From the NCBI GenBank assembly GCA_001839685.1, contig MLAK01001088.1, positions 1 through 34,182 on the forward strand: DNA of 34,182 nucleotides, given 5' to 3'. Made by a program: the position numbers and the translations under genes. Positions 11,601 to 18,652 of this stretch are shown here, piece by piece (within the stretch, counting starts at the first letter, position 1; every line of letters begins with the position of its first letter). This DNA is from Tritrichomonas foetus (lineage: Eukaryota; Parabasalia; Tritrichomonadida; Tritrichomonadidae). The notes below the pieces were generated by a model. The model made no database searches. It was given only the letters and a program-made list of their open reading frames with translations, and was not told the DNA's origin.

Positions 11601-11710
11601 CGTCAACCTGTTTTAATCAACTTCATCTACCTAGATATACAAGTTTTGAAAAAGCTTACAAACTCATTTCTTTAGCTATAGAATATACCGGTACATTTGA
11701 AATCGTATAA
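2657..11710 (+). CDS. Giant HECT-domain E3 ubiquitin-protein ligase (3017 aa)
   Basis: This is an E3 ligase that would take ubiquitin from an E2 onto its own cysteine and then pass it to a substrate. The C-terminal HECT domain spans about residues 2680-3017. It shows GEQGCDVGGLARE near 2697 (family pattern GE.G.D.GG..RE) and, at the end, TASTCFNQLHLPRY with the catalytic cysteine at 2985 (codon 11609-11611). The remaining 2650 residues are mostly helical and hydrophobic. Residues about 280-540 alternate short strands around SDGKHLYLLG and SDGKFIYSVD, suggesting a beta-propeller-like module as in the HECTD4/HectPH1 type. Residues about 1700-1805 look like a beta-sandwich (SPRY-like, weak). An Asn/Ser/Gly/Pro linker lies at about 2323-2378. 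The N terminus MGQDQS fits an N-myristoylation signal (Gly2, Ser6), which would tether the ligase to membrane. There is no internal stop or frameshift. The HECT assignment is firm; the N-terminal modules and the subfamily are inference. Confidence 0.95.
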   Translation: MGQDQSRPPPIRGNYDFSANNFDSVFEVGYDELLSIDDILSTLFISNSSQKSKALWLPDESLLINIILNPTVFTRYNKSSDVWHNILAPLFIGSSESRPYMQQLLSSFFQSIKDRSENTYNKEKESRTAILDKITDERRALINVHNPKTKVNFDLNSETIKALKSHSDYSRFVSIYFEQRCKKLFNPSNVFFPFSQKITKLLKESNEDSFAFTAIRWGMASSDLSPLIDGFVQITKDTLNGVIPQKKISLHLLAAAVQNLTLTNSAFIPTSASLVGSSALSSVELSVNPISSLYSDGKHLYLLGKRSTLIIVDLSKSITKNNQRVRFETIRNLGKERLSLCLTGGNNHLIIFSKNTSQSFIYRLNPFGRVEGSINYQSDLFFSTPKLKTPFTSDGKFIYSVDSARKLAIFSIEDPPNVRFIKFVEFQSSNVLLVVPFDRALVPKEWLIHSTVFTNGVIFSFLILRRADNNNFSYFMRNFSLADGSHVSDVSFALKWPILSLSIDPWNGCIWAISPNQDQVNVLKMHLNCSLPPWFTGNDLFSPPTFHTVISSLLNAESCETVSYGLINFLDYYSYHFYSSSFHGLLSNPQYNINIAHSFAPCTNEAIHSLLRSIKFFIRMFVDTKRTKLWTTEKIKASIVIMIRLLEYNLSNFETRYLDDSQQKIILLESNKGIIKVLSMIIRDNSLRFAHKASCFTIVNNFGLLFKNDYSQCPSIFLKINELMPNDFGYFMLQKLHNLHLFSYCFTPETFKRIFNPIIGSMARAKPNQIELIKMFHRSIMYEMYHIYSTSPIEIDPSYKIIQDTFFCFISSFIDQMTIFIKKLPNTYDEKLFTNSSFISLFSKWLLLFQPFSDFTRVSAVIATLFKPIFNALTEKIKQFNIDSPIRKDKNEFYKVYWIFFQIYSVYIHSLSSLLDGGSEFSDTTRYSWLIKSTLSSQLTITEINQIVSNMFSNKEDILMISDKKLQKGLSFKISNKTSISKLIEFEFLRNMISPKAPESIISLFNFLYDSVPNRFNKRLNENDKHFERVIFSAFMKQLGFINEVIDLHTNILEGNFMNKGNESNHKSVLTHYLKQTMEMIYRIRMILNVSKQATKQLELSQQNDLPLRPIDSLKQNYSEYKQEVFRKCIFLLHIQPCLRFQSQSFEVAFPNFLNRIRSFIVSEVSLDQYFCLIDSSEIARVNVSLGLQLINDVLTSSCICTCKYFLIEKLASSPNFLTFLTAMSDDSFTEAANSCIDAIKILLNHLCDLMRLNTCLNTQVIFFLNLILMIRHIGDNVIYNPLLQMISVINDIKDYMCDHNYRSFIGIIATALYVLCNENPEIVHNQLFIESVQKLCQNHSIITAKDLSLAHICMKMNVSSHLTIHNMIELMQNIQPEYYYSACNLFYDVIKQDPKNNEGYFWILNEISQISLGGVSKLMIQCKCITSDNPLKYEYVKTPDALLSGASSLIQLCRKILQSNSQASQHLCFLFELILKRSNEIQMFYSSHLLFSIFAILSNSIDVIRMSSLIQNKETNNIYFINSFTRDGYSCWQLPLNSHSVPQEVRLSTNNTPISIIPFSPHIFSNFDLLIPYFLNHLESKQNNITDEALSYYVMASFREYCNDPIFLTKIFECIPKIPLSHVEFGDSTNDFMNILKCHLFNESDGFFSNLSMNSPKTFFNAVSLVTCNARSNYFISFNCLKSIKGINTFISNFNSQDKPISLTLNIPTNTKFDAGLFVPSSQPNGSKTLLLIAHNSKPFILGSQQKDLMKKPSKLIIKYTPSTHEATIIDEITNEKLIKTFFSSQNITFVIVLYGEASINYSFNDKKPSLYRKSYTPLSKSSSFHLPSLKHPTFTTMNEKECTRHYSQISMPTLLEYPRNMVEPSLQKITTSIPYHEKPVYSQTTFSDFSYVGFQVPSNLVYETTQPLLIDKTVDITNIPSIISSTGQVSKAKENSFISLNYFPPFHPSNFDIMPTTLLNHHLTGIIPKLRDQTKVSLLIKYFSTPNIPNLDSYLNSFFPSISSIFNFLLSIIIYIEPLKPLNILKGTSPINFEFNNLDPKVQHRSEYALHSATIHKILNHVQEKGSADMILNHWLKSLSSEFNNAYSHSVRKNHHWTVVLPYTENEIKVSQKHAICWLVLQSGFGTTSESFASFRDCTSNSKQSIDLLDDIICLKGSSFIASIKNQHTNRNIVAIPCFNRNESLYGTFFELLLSFKYFVYYFKSKIPTLINSTIKSIRLTLYSLFVDGFNARSPFFTTFGSDFLQFLLLNVPIIPSDLNETLIYKLSLLSIYTPANTFPYIHQFIEDQQNVLDEIYIFGGQDLFNDSISPSASIDVIEYQPLNGSLNGSPNNSINSPRNNSLTNSTSGTFNTPTNGSPNSSQNNSPNSSSNNSKFKLFDSPFPDVISEDEYLPKIISNVKRVLVKRRDVHSCPFHLLLHKWIQYSSKYPSTKIRFISDKVCVLTFSFFTPQKFRFKFNVMPTSIRFRIAFDEKFNNSRYFPPDAPISTKGHSDLFISIEDDEDIKFSDMYFYVESDDQILIEDFIMQYKSQFVLDAKVFFIHWDVKNDQTLLQCFPPKPYYRHSMSLLFDPINIQFSHLNYPINILCCRLYFLMIINFYYTRNRSYFAKDATLHSFLPSILMKIKIEKFRKLVSHSDEEEGEYFKINRKAAFEVRDGQSKNLDFTLISQLTSIYTTPSHFRVAGETPWKVHLIGEQGCDVGGLARELVTEAAIDLITPNCGLVVPVPNALNENNPAQSNWVIPIPNKRHKNILKQYNFAGALIGIAIRCELTQEFNFPPLVWEYLMHGTISLDRIFEIDHNFQTLIHGLKQASATGVVSSISKFNLRFVVQNSMGVDSLLTQRGSEEVVNFSNVESYIAMATEFRINEMKEYLDAMAHGLWENLSMNPPKYLDWQTLEFAACGEKDVPVDALQKLVIFFEVPRDQQDIFWRVLKHFTSAQRSLFLKFSTGRVRIPAQNITSPFLTIDFSHSDVDKMPTASTCFNQLHLPRYTSFEKAYKLISLAIEYTGTFEIV
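9627..9790 (+). repeat. Asn/Ser/Gly-rich low-complexity segment
   Basis: Within the HECT gene this segment encodes repeats of NGS, NNS and SPN-type triplets. It is a flexible linker upstream of the C-terminal part that contains the HECT domain. The DNA is imperfectly repetitive (aat/tca/cca codons) and may vary in length between strains. Confidence 0.8.
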
Positions 11711-11789
11711 TTTTTTATATTTCTGATACATATGTATCTACTTATCATGTTATTTTTTGTTTTGTTCGTAAAATAGATTATTAATGCCA

Positions 11790-11815
11790 TTTTTTTTTTT
11801 TTTTTTTTTTTTTTT
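11790..11815 (+). repeat. T-tract of 26 bases
   Basis: An uninterrupted run of T lies about 80 bases after the HECT stop, in the convergent spacer before the coiled-coil gene. It may affect transcript 3' ends or nucleosome placement; its exact length could be a sequencing artefact. Confidence 0.9.
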
Positions 11816-11922
11816 GATTAATTTATCTTTGAATTAAATCATTTATCTTTGATTTTTTCACATGAAAATATGGGTTATATATATAAACACGTTTTTATTA
11901 ATAACAAAACAAAATAAAACAA

Positions 11923-13893
11923 TTAAAAGTCATTTTCAGATGATTCGTCTGTTTTTCCTTTCGAACTTGATTTGCCTTTTGAGCTGGATTCAATTTTTTC
12001 TTTAACTTCATCTTTCTGATCTTCTGATTTGTCAATAGCTTCCGATTTTTCTGCTTCTTCTTTTGAATTAGCTCCAGATTCCAATTTTTCCTGAGATTTG
12101 TTCTTGTTAGATTTACTTCCTTCAGATATTTCACTATATTCATCATCTGATGAAGGTTCTAGAGGTTCTGGAACAGGTGGTAATTGAACATGCGGTTTTT
12201 CTGATTTTTTCTTCTTTTCTTCCTTTTTCTTCTTCTCTTTCTTCTTCTTTTCTTTCTCTTTTTTCTTCTTTTCTTTTTTCTTTTTCTCTTTTTCTTTCTT
12301 TAATCTTTTCTCTTCCTTCTTCTTTAATTCTTCGAGTTCCTTCCTTCTCTGTTCTTCCTCTTCTTTTCTTTGTCTTTCATATTCTTGATCTCTTTGATAT
12401 TGCTCTTCCATTTCTTCACGTGAACGTTTCAGCTTTTTGATGGTATCTTCTAAATATTTTTGATGATTAGTTTTATCATCAAGGGATTTTCTAAGGTTTT
12501 TACAGAATTTCTTGAGTTCTTTCATTGAGTCTTGCTGTTGTTTACACTCCGAATCCAATGATTTTCGTGTGGAATAAATAGCATCTGGCATACTTATTTG
12601 AGAAGCGTTATATACATCAAGAACTTCTTCAGCTGAATGAATATGCGCTTTTTTAAGGAGTCGAGTTTTCTCGTTAAAAACAGTTTTCTGTCCTTCAATT
12701 TCATCATTTTTAGCAATCATTTCTGTTATTGTTTCCAAAATATTTTCTCCTTTAATCTTTGTTGATTTATAGTTATCATTTTTTTCTTGATTTAACCTTT
12801 CTAATTGTGCTTTTTCTATTTCTTTCCCTGCAATATCTTTTTTCAGATCTGCCATTTTGTTTTTATAATCAACTTCAATATTAATTATTACTTTTCCATC
12901 TTGAACAACACCATCAAGTTCTTTATTTTTTGCTTCTTTGATTTGCTTTAATTTTTCAACTTCTTCTAAAACAGCTGGCATTGTATCAATTGCAGAAACT
13001 AGTGTTGAAATTTGATCTTTCAGATTTGCAACAACAGTTTCATCATCAAAAACATGATTTACCATTCTTCCTTGAAGGTCAACATATGCAGCTTTAGTTT
13101 TTTGGTGTCTATCAGCTAAATTTCGGAATTGTTCAAGTAGAATAGTGACTTGTGCTTCACGATCGATCATTGCATCATTAATTCTATCAAAATCATCTGG
13201 ATTAACTTCAGGCGCGTATAAAGCAGAAAACAGTTGAAGGGCAGGTTTGTCATTTCCTGTCAGAAGCATATGACAGCACATTAAATAATCTTTTTCATCT
13301 TTATCTTGCTCAGTTTGAATAAGTGATTCAAGGGCTTGCATGCACTTCTTTGCATCGATTTTTTGAGCTTGTGGGATTTGCTTCATTGCGCCTTTATCGT
13401 GCCTGAACACTTCTTTATTTGGAACCTCTCGATCATACAAAGCTTTTGCTATTCGTTCTTTTTCTTTCAACAGCTTGTTTGTTTCTTGAGTGACATCAAT
13501 TAATTGTTGCTGGATATCACCAAGTTGATGTTGTAATGTAACAACTCTTCTATTTCCTGCTTCATATGGATTATAAGAACCTATCACTTTTGTTTTAAAA
13601 CTGTCTTTTGAAAATTCTTTTTCAGGATTTGTCGAATGAAGATATTTGTAAGGAGCTGAAGGACGAAGCATTTTGGGAGGTTTTATATATCCACCGTTTA
13701 GATCTCGTAAAGAATTTTCAACGACTTTGATGCGAGTTCTAAGTTGAGTTATCGATGAATTAAGCGCTGTTATCTTTTCAGATCGAAAATCGAGTTCATC
13801 GTGAACTTCTAAAACGAGTTCTTCTAAGTCTGCTTTTGTCATATCGCAGACATTTCGTCCATTTGCTGCCATAAGTGCCCATTGATCGAGCAT
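11923..13893 (-). CDS. Coiled-coil protein with charged C-terminal tail (656 aa)
   Basis: I do not recognise a named family. The first 500 residues are mostly heptad-like helix, with coiled-coil segments near 20-65, 120-155, 250-430 and 440-500. A non-coiled patch with YKYLHSTNPEKEF lies around 80-105, and another around 175-245 contains LFSALYAPEVNPDDF. Residues about 500-567 are an extreme Lys/Glu run with repeated KKKEK units, probably one long charged helix. After a Pro-rich PPVPEPLEP, the last 80 residues are acidic and rich in Ser and Lys (SSSKGKSSSKGK), typical of phosphorylated disordered tails. A scaffold or cytoskeletal role would suit, but this is inference. The start may be Met1 or Met8 (MAANGRN); no initiator-like word separates them. 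It lies tail-to-tail with the HECT gene. Confidence 0.85.
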   Translation of the reverse strand: MLDQWALMAANGRNVCDMTKADLEELVLEVHDELDFRSEKITALNSSITQLRTRIKVVENSLRDLNGGYIKPPKMLRPSAPYKYLHSTNPEKEFSKDSFKTKVIGSYNPYEAGNRRVVTLQHQLGDIQQQLIDVTQETNKLLKEKERIAKALYDREVPNKEVFRHDKGAMKQIPQAQKIDAKKCMQALESLIQTEQDKDEKDYLMCCHMLLTGNDKPALQLFSALYAPEVNPDDFDRINDAMIDREAQVTILLEQFRNLADRHQKTKAAYVDLQGRMVNHVFDDETVVANLKDQISTLVSAIDTMPAVLEEVEKLKQIKEAKNKELDGVVQDGKVIINIEVDYKNKMADLKKDIAGKEIEKAQLERLNQEKNDNYKSTKIKGENILETITEMIAKNDEIEGQKTVFNEKTRLLKKAHIHSAEEVLDVYNASQISMPDAIYSTRKSLDSECKQQQDSMKELKKFCKNLRKSLDDKTNHQKYLEDTIKKLKRSREEMEEQYQRDQEYERQRKEEEEQRRKELEELKKKEEKRLKKEKEKKKKEKKKKEKEKKKKEKKKKEEKKKKSEKPHVQLPPVPEPLEPSSDDEYSEISEGSKSNKNKSQEKLESGANSKEEAEKSEAIDKSEDQKDEVKEKIESSSKGKSSSKGKTDESSENDF

Positions 13894-14063
13894 TTGGAAG
13901 AAATTCTTTAAACGTACAAAATTTATTCAAAGTTTTGGAACTTTTTCACTACATTTTGATCGAATATAGGTAGAGTATGATTACGTTTAAAATAAAATCA
14001 AAAAAGGTGAAATTAAATTAATTTTTTTAAAAAAAATCACTCCGAATTTCTTGTTTTATAATT

Positions 14064-15086
14064 TCATTCATTATCATTTTCTTCATATTCATTATATTCT
14101 TCTTCTACTTCATCATCATCACTTTGTTTGATTTCATCTAAAATATCAAAATCATCTTCTTCAAATTCATCTTCATATATTTCATGTGATTCCTTATGAA
14201 ATTCCTCCAAGTTATTTGTGAAGATGAAAGGTGGTTTCACACATTTGAGTAATTTGATTTGAATTGATTTAAAATATCGTTTATTTGTTGTTGTGAGAAT
14301 TTCGAAATTCAAATAATGTGAAACACTATATCCTTTTTCTGGATTTACGGTTGTTGGTGAAACATCGATAGAATTAAGATAAATTCGAAATGGGATGATT
14401 TCATCTTTCACAGGAGCACCATCAGAAATTTCATATGTTGCTACATTATAGTTATGCTGCTTAATTTTACCTTGAACTTCTGTACTTTCTTGTGCCAGCA
14501 ATGCCACATTGACACATTTCAATTTCAAGTCAGCTTGCAAGAATCGAATGCAGCCGTTTATTATGTCGCTCAATTCATATTTCCTCCGCGTTAAAATGAG
14601 ATCAATTCGAACACTTCCGGTGACAGCAATTCGTAAAAACATTGGATCAAGTGACTTTATGACATGATTAAATTGATAAGCAATGAGTTCCTCTTCATAT
14701 TCAATTGACCCTAAAAAGTTTTTGACAGTCGCTCTTAAAATATGTCGAATTGAAAAAGACTCGCCGTGATATGTTGGCATGTTTCTATCAATTGTGCATT
14801 CAGGAAGATCTGTATATACTACTGTATCTGAAATTTGGGAATTCTCAGCAAGTTTCATTGTGACATGATTAAATTTCACTGGCTTTTGTCCTTTCACCGA
14901 GTATTCTGTACAAAATTCAAATTCAATTCCTCTATGTGAAAAAGGTTTTTCCCCGTTGTTTTCAACTTGTAAGGATGCTTTGATTGTATCACCGCATTCA
15001 TAAATATCGGGCACTCTTAAGGGTTTTGATGGTTTAACGTCGAAACGAAAGCTTAATGAGTTATCTTTGGTTGTCTGTTTTCCCAT
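14064..15086 (-). CDS. VPS26: Vps26-family retromer subunit, copy A
   Basis: Vps26 is an arrestin-fold subunit of retromer, which recycles cargo from endosomes. The 340-residue product is collinear with known Vps26. The first beta-sandwich has HRGIEFEF near 55, then a conserved YHGESFSIRHILRA, which matches the Vps26 segment preceding the domain boundary. The second domain has RIDLILTRRKYELSDII, ATYEISDGAPVKDEIIPFRI and GYSVSHYLNF...RYFKSIQIKLLK, matching YEI.DGAPVK...IP.R..L and the C-terminal RYFK of the family. An added acidic tail of about 45 residues, rich in Glu and Asp, is not typical of animal or yeast Vps26. The gene shares roughly half its residues with the second Vps26 at 17681-18652, and the two are more like each other than like other Vps26 proteins. 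Two initiator-like words (15092-15097 and 15108-15113) lie just upstream of the start. Confidence 0.93.
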   Translation of the reverse strand: MGKQTTKDNSLSFRFDVKPSKPLRVPDIYECGDTIKASLQVENNGEKPFSHRGIEFEFCTEYSVKGQKPVKFNHVTMKLAENSQISDTVVYTDLPECTIDRNMPTYHGESFSIRHILRATVKNFLGSIEYEEELIAYQFNHVIKSLDPMFLRIAVTGSVRIDLILTRRKYELSDIINGCIRFLQADLKLKCVNVALLAQESTEVQGKIKQHNYNVATYEISDGAPVKDEIIPFRIYLNSIDVSPTTVNPEKGYSVSHYLNFEILTTTNKRYFKSIQIKLLKCVKPPFIFTNNLEEFHKESHEIYEDEFEEDDFDILDEIKQSDDDEVEEEYNEYEENDNE

Positions 15087-15091
15087 TTTCC

Positions 15092-15097
15092 AAATGA
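15092..15097 (-). promoter_or_regulatory. Initiator-like TCATTT before VPS26 copy A
   Basis: Read on the minus strand this is TCATTT, 5 bases before the ATG. A second match, TCACTA, lies at 15108-15113 and would give a leader of about 25 bases. Either fits the trichomonad TCA-Py-(T/A) initiator. Confidence 0.4.
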
Positions 15098-16177
15098 AAT
15101 ATTCGAATAGTGAACATCAATCATTCAATATTTAGATTCTGATATTGTTTTGAATTTTTTGAAAAGGATAACATTTTTTCATTGAAATTTTGAATGTATT
15201 CAAAAATTAATGACAAGATTGTTAGTTTATATTGGTAAAAATAAAGTTTAGTATATAATTAGGAACGATATATTGATATATTCATTCATTATTATATTAT
15301 TTTAAATTAATACTTTGGAAACAGAAGAACTGAATTCGATATCCATTAATATATGAAAATGAGAAACTTTTTGTAATACATTCAAAATATTTCAAAAAAA
15401 AGTATCTCATTGAAAATTTTCATGACAAACTTCATCTTTTCCATATAGATTCAGAGTGCTCATTAGAATTATCATAAATAATTCTGTTCAAATACATTAA
15501 GTTGTATAACTGTCAGCCCGATTTTTAATTTTTTCATAAAATCACAAATTTGCGATATTAAAAGTGAGGATTTAGTTCAAAAAGAACTGACTTTGGCAAA
15601 ATGTTTGATGAAACACAATATTTATTGAGCTATTTCTTGTACAAGATGACAAATTTTTGGATTTAACTCTTGATGACTTTATTATGACATTCTTTATTAT
15701 GGCAATCATTAAAATTAGTAAATTCAGAGAAACCAATCGATAGATTTCAATTTATATACTTCTATTATTTTTCCTCAAAATCCAATTTTTTGTAATTTCT
15801 TATTTTGAATATTTAATCATAAAATAATAATCACATATTATTAAATATACTTTATGTTAACCAACAATTATATAATATCAATTTGCATCGATTTCTTATT
15901 GATAAAAAACGTTTAAATTTTCCCGATTCGCACCTTATGGTTTCATTCTGTATTTTCATATTTCTCATGTATATGTAATGATGATGTCGGTTTTGCTGTA
16001 GAGAAGAAAGTTATCATAATGAGAAAACTGATTATTTTGATGATTATGAAATTGAATAAACAATACAAAATTTGATCACTCCCTCAAATATTTTTAGAAA
16101 GTGAAACGATCGTTTTGGACGAAGCCTCCAGCATATTTCAAACACATCTATTCACAAATAGTTCGTTTCATCATAAA

Positions 16178-16192
16178 CCCCTCACATAGGGG
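16178..16192 (+). promoter_or_regulatory. Perfect CCCCT/AGGGG dyad with initiator-like core
   Basis: CCCCT-CACAT-AGGGG is a 5-bp perfect inverted repeat with a 5-base loop, unusually GC-rich for its surroundings. The word TCACAT (16182-16187) inside it fits the trichomonad initiator. It lies 17 bases before ATG 16209, which supports that start codon and suggests a promoter or leader hairpin. Confidence 0.4.
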
Positions 16193-16208
16193 ACACGCAC
16201 ATTCGCAT

Positions 16209-17159
16209 ATGTTTAATCCACTCGTTGCTTTATATTTAATATTCGCTTTCTGCTTTCGATATTTAGGAGCATCAGAAAACTTTTATCCGCGAATTCTTTC
16301 TAAAACTTTATCCCCTTTCGATCGGCTGACATTTATCACAGTTCCACACGAATTTAATACCAGCGAAAATATATATCAATATTTACTTCCTTTCCGCTCG
16401 TGGTTATCAGCAAGTCCAAACGGAGAAATCATCATTTTCGGCAAAGCATCAAATAATTCATTTGATATTGTAATTTCTACATTGAATTCTGAATATCCTT
16501 ATGCTTCAATCACTTTTCATGAAATTGAGTTAGGGATTGACAACAGGCCATTAATTAAAGATTGGTTTGTTCGAGGAGCTGCTCTTGCTACCAGCGAAAT
16601 TGCTATATTTTTAAACGCCGATCTTTTGGTTGAGTATGATTTTAATATGAGAATCCAAAAAGTTTATCAACAAGTAAAAAATTATAAATTTTTGTTAATG
16701 ATTGACAGAACAATGACAAAGGTAATAAAACCTATTGATCATCATCTAGATGTCAACGAATATAATAATTATCTGAAAATCACAAAAGAACATGGCATAA
16801 TGGGATGCGACATCTTTATAATAAATCCAAAGCGATCACCATTTGATTTAACATTTTTTCCTCCCTTTGTTGTTGGACTTCCTGCTTGGGATAATTGCTT
16901 GATTGGAAATGCAATGAGGAACAATGCAGCTACTTTTGGTTTGGACTCTTTTGTTAGTGTTTTTCATATCGAACATAAAAAGATCTGGGATGCAAAGAAA
17001 AGATCGGATAAAATGAGAAATCTCACTCGAATTGTAAATCAATACTTTAGTAAGTGTCAAAATAATTTTATTCATGATGCATATTTTAAATTTAAAAAAA
17101 ATGGTGCCTATTCGTCACGTGCACGTAGAAAATTTAATCATCCCCTTTATTTTATTTAA
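16209..17159 (+). CDS. Glycosyltransferase-like type II membrane protein (316 aa)
   Basis: The pattern is that of a small GT-A-like glycosyltransferase family found in plants, protists and bacteria. Expected motifs appear in order: TFITVPHEF at the start of the fold, FLNADLLVEYDF with the DXD-like N136-A-D138, GCDIFIINP (199-201 GCD), and PFVVGLPAWDNCLIGNAM with W227-D-N229, then a histidine in VFHIEHK. A hydrophobic signal anchor (residues 2-20) right after the initiator Met fits a Golgi or ER type II enzyme. The donor sugar and acceptor cannot be told. The start was chosen as the first in-frame ATG. The frame is open for 37 more codons upstream (after TAG at 16095-16097), reading KRSFWTKPPAYF and so on, which looks protein-like but has no ATG. 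A spliced first exon is possible, though no canonical splice signal is seen. The gene sits between two VPS26 copies on the opposite strand. Confidence 0.72.
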   Translation: MFNPLVALYLIFAFCFRYLGASENFYPRILSKTLSPFDRLTFITVPHEFNTSENIYQYLLPFRSWLSASPNGEIIIFGKASNNSFDIVISTLNSEYPYASITFHEIELGIDNRPLIKDWFVRGAALATSEIAIFLNADLLVEYDFNMRIQKVYQQVKNYKFLLMIDRTMTKVIKPIDHHLDVNEYNNYLKITKEHGIMGCDIFIINPKRSPFDLTFFPPFVVGLPAWDNCLIGNAMRNNAATFGLDSFVSVFHIEHKKIWDAKKRSDKMRNLTRIVNQYFSKCQNNFIHDAYFKFKKNGAYSSRARRKFNHPLYFI

Positions 17160-17680
17160 TAACTTGTAAACTAGTTCTTTCTAATTTTTATGTATCCTAA
17201 TTTACCCAAAAATATTCATGGAATGCTTATCCAAGTTTGTCTTCTTGATATATAAATCAGACAATAATAAGCCATGATATTTCTCTCATCGAAAAGGTAG
17301 AAAAAATCTCTTGGCATTTTTCCCCGTGTGTATATGTTTGTAGCTTTGTTGTTTTCATAACTGCATGCAATAATCACTCAATGCTTCGAATTCATTACTC
17401 GTCCATACTAAAAATAATAAAAAAAATATTATCTGTTATACATCCGATGTATCTTTGTATACAATGTAAATGTCTTTCATCAAAAACAATGAACCACAAA
17501 AGCTGCTTAATATATACCGCCTTTAAATTTTCTATCCACAAAAACTTCATTGGGTGGCGTTAATTTGGTGCTTCATTGATAAGATAATTATTTTAAATTA
17601 AAATAAGTTTAGAAATTTAGAATAAAAGTTCAAAAATAAAGGAATTTATTAGAATTAATGACTATTCATTTTTTCTAGGC
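17160..17680. other. Convergent intergenic region
   Basis: This AT-rich spacer lies between the 3' ends of the glycosyltransferase-like gene (+) and VPS26 copy B (-). A 60-codon frame at 17381-17563 has a composition unlike the neighbouring proteins and no recognisable motif, so it is not called. Confidence 0.5.
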
Positions 17681-18652
17681 TTATTCATCACTGTCATTAT
17701 CATCATCATCATCATCATCATTGGCATCATTTCCTTCGTCGATTTCAAAGTCTTCTTCTCTAGATGGTTCAGGCATTTCCATTTTGTTTTCGTTAACAAA
17801 TTGAAATGGTGGCTTTTGGCATTTTACCAATTTAATTTGAAGCGATTTGAAGTATTTTTCATTTGTCATTGTGATAATCATAAAATTCAAGAAATGTGTT
17901 ACGCTATATCCTCTTGTTGGATTAGAGCAGGAAGGAGTGAGCTTGTGAGGATCCAAGAAAATTCTGAATGGTATTACTTCGCCCTTAACTGGTGGACCAT
18001 CAGAAATTTCGTAGTTACATATATTAAACTTATGACGATGGCTTCTTCCATTTGCTTCTGTATATTCATGAGCAACCAATCCAATATTGAAGCATTTGAT
18101 TTTCAGTTCAGACAACAAAAAATGTGCTGCGCCATGAATTACGTCACCAAGGTCATATCTCCTTCGATTGATCATCAAGTCGATTCGAATGGATCCGGCA
18201 ACAGCTGCTCTAACGCATAATGGTTCGAGTGATTTAATGGGAGGCTGCAAATCATATGCGATAATTTCCTTTTCATAATCAATTGAGCCAATTAATTTTT
18301 TCACACTAACTTTAAGAATATGTTTAATCGAAAAGGATCCGCCATGATACGTTGCCAAATTTGCATCAAGCTGGCATTCTGGAACATTGTCGAATTCGAC
18401 AAAACTATGAATTGTTGCATTGTCCGAGAATTTACGATGGATATAATTAAAAACGGTTGGCTTTTGTCCTTTAATAGCTATTTCTGTGAAGAATTCGAAT
18501 TCCACACCTCTGTGAGCAAAACTTTTCTCTTTGATGCATGTAATTTTTAATTTTGGCTTAACGGTTTCACCACATTGATAGACACCAGGCACGTCATGCT
18601 TCGATGATCGAGGAATTTCAAAGGTAAAACGGAGGGGACCTTCTTTGGGCAT
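17681..18652 (-). CDS. VPS26: Vps26-family retromer subunit, copy B
   Basis: This second Vps26 homologue has 323 residues. It has the same landmarks as copy A: HRGVEFEFFTE, TYHGGSFSIKHIL, IRIDLMINRRRYDLGDVI, CNYEISDGPPVKGEVIPFRI and GYSVTHFLNF...KYFKSLQIKLVK. PPVKGE with Gly is even closer to the animal/yeast sequence here than in copy A. The C-terminal tail is again acidic, ending in a run of aspartates followed by NDSDE. The shared acidic tail suggests it was present before the duplication. The two products could form alternative retromers or work with different sorting nexins, but that is inference. No initiator-like TCA-Py-(T/A) word is found within 50 bases of the start. The coding frame is intact. 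Confidence 0.93.
   Translation of the reverse strand: MPKEGPLRFTFEIPRSSKHDVPGVYQCGETVKPKLKITCIKEKSFAHRGVEFEFFTEIAIKGQKPTVFNYIHRKFSDNATIHSFVEFDNVPECQLDANLATYHGGSFSIKHILKVSVKKLIGSIDYEKEIIAYDLQPPIKSLEPLCVRAAVAGSIRIDLMINRRRYDLGDVIHGAAHFLLSELKIKCFNIGLVAHEYTEANGRSHRHKFNICNYEISDGPPVKGEVIPFRIFLDPHKLTPSCSNPTRGYSVTHFLNFMIITMTNEKYFKSLQIKLVKCQKPPFQFVNENKMEMPEPSREEDFEIDEGNDANDDDDDDDNDSDE

Larger units (their letters stand above)
15087..16208. other. Long divergent intergenic region
   Basis: This spacer of about 1.1 kb between VPS26 copy A (-) and the glycosyltransferase-like gene (+) is AT-rich. It has small dyads only, for example AGTTC-AAAAA-GAACT near 15575. No RNA gene or coding frame was found, except that the frame of the downstream gene stays open back to 16098 without an ATG. 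Confidence 0.5.

Noticed and set aside
11898..12440. Lys-rich and Ser/Leu-rich frames overlapping the coiled-coil gene
   Set aside because: They arise from the purine-rich Lys/Glu codon run of the real gene read in other frames.
16101..16208. GTG start for the glycosyltransferase-like gene and TTG start (19136) for the beta-helix gene
   Set aside because: Nuclear genes of this kind start at ATG; the first in-frame ATGs at 16209 and 19226 were used.
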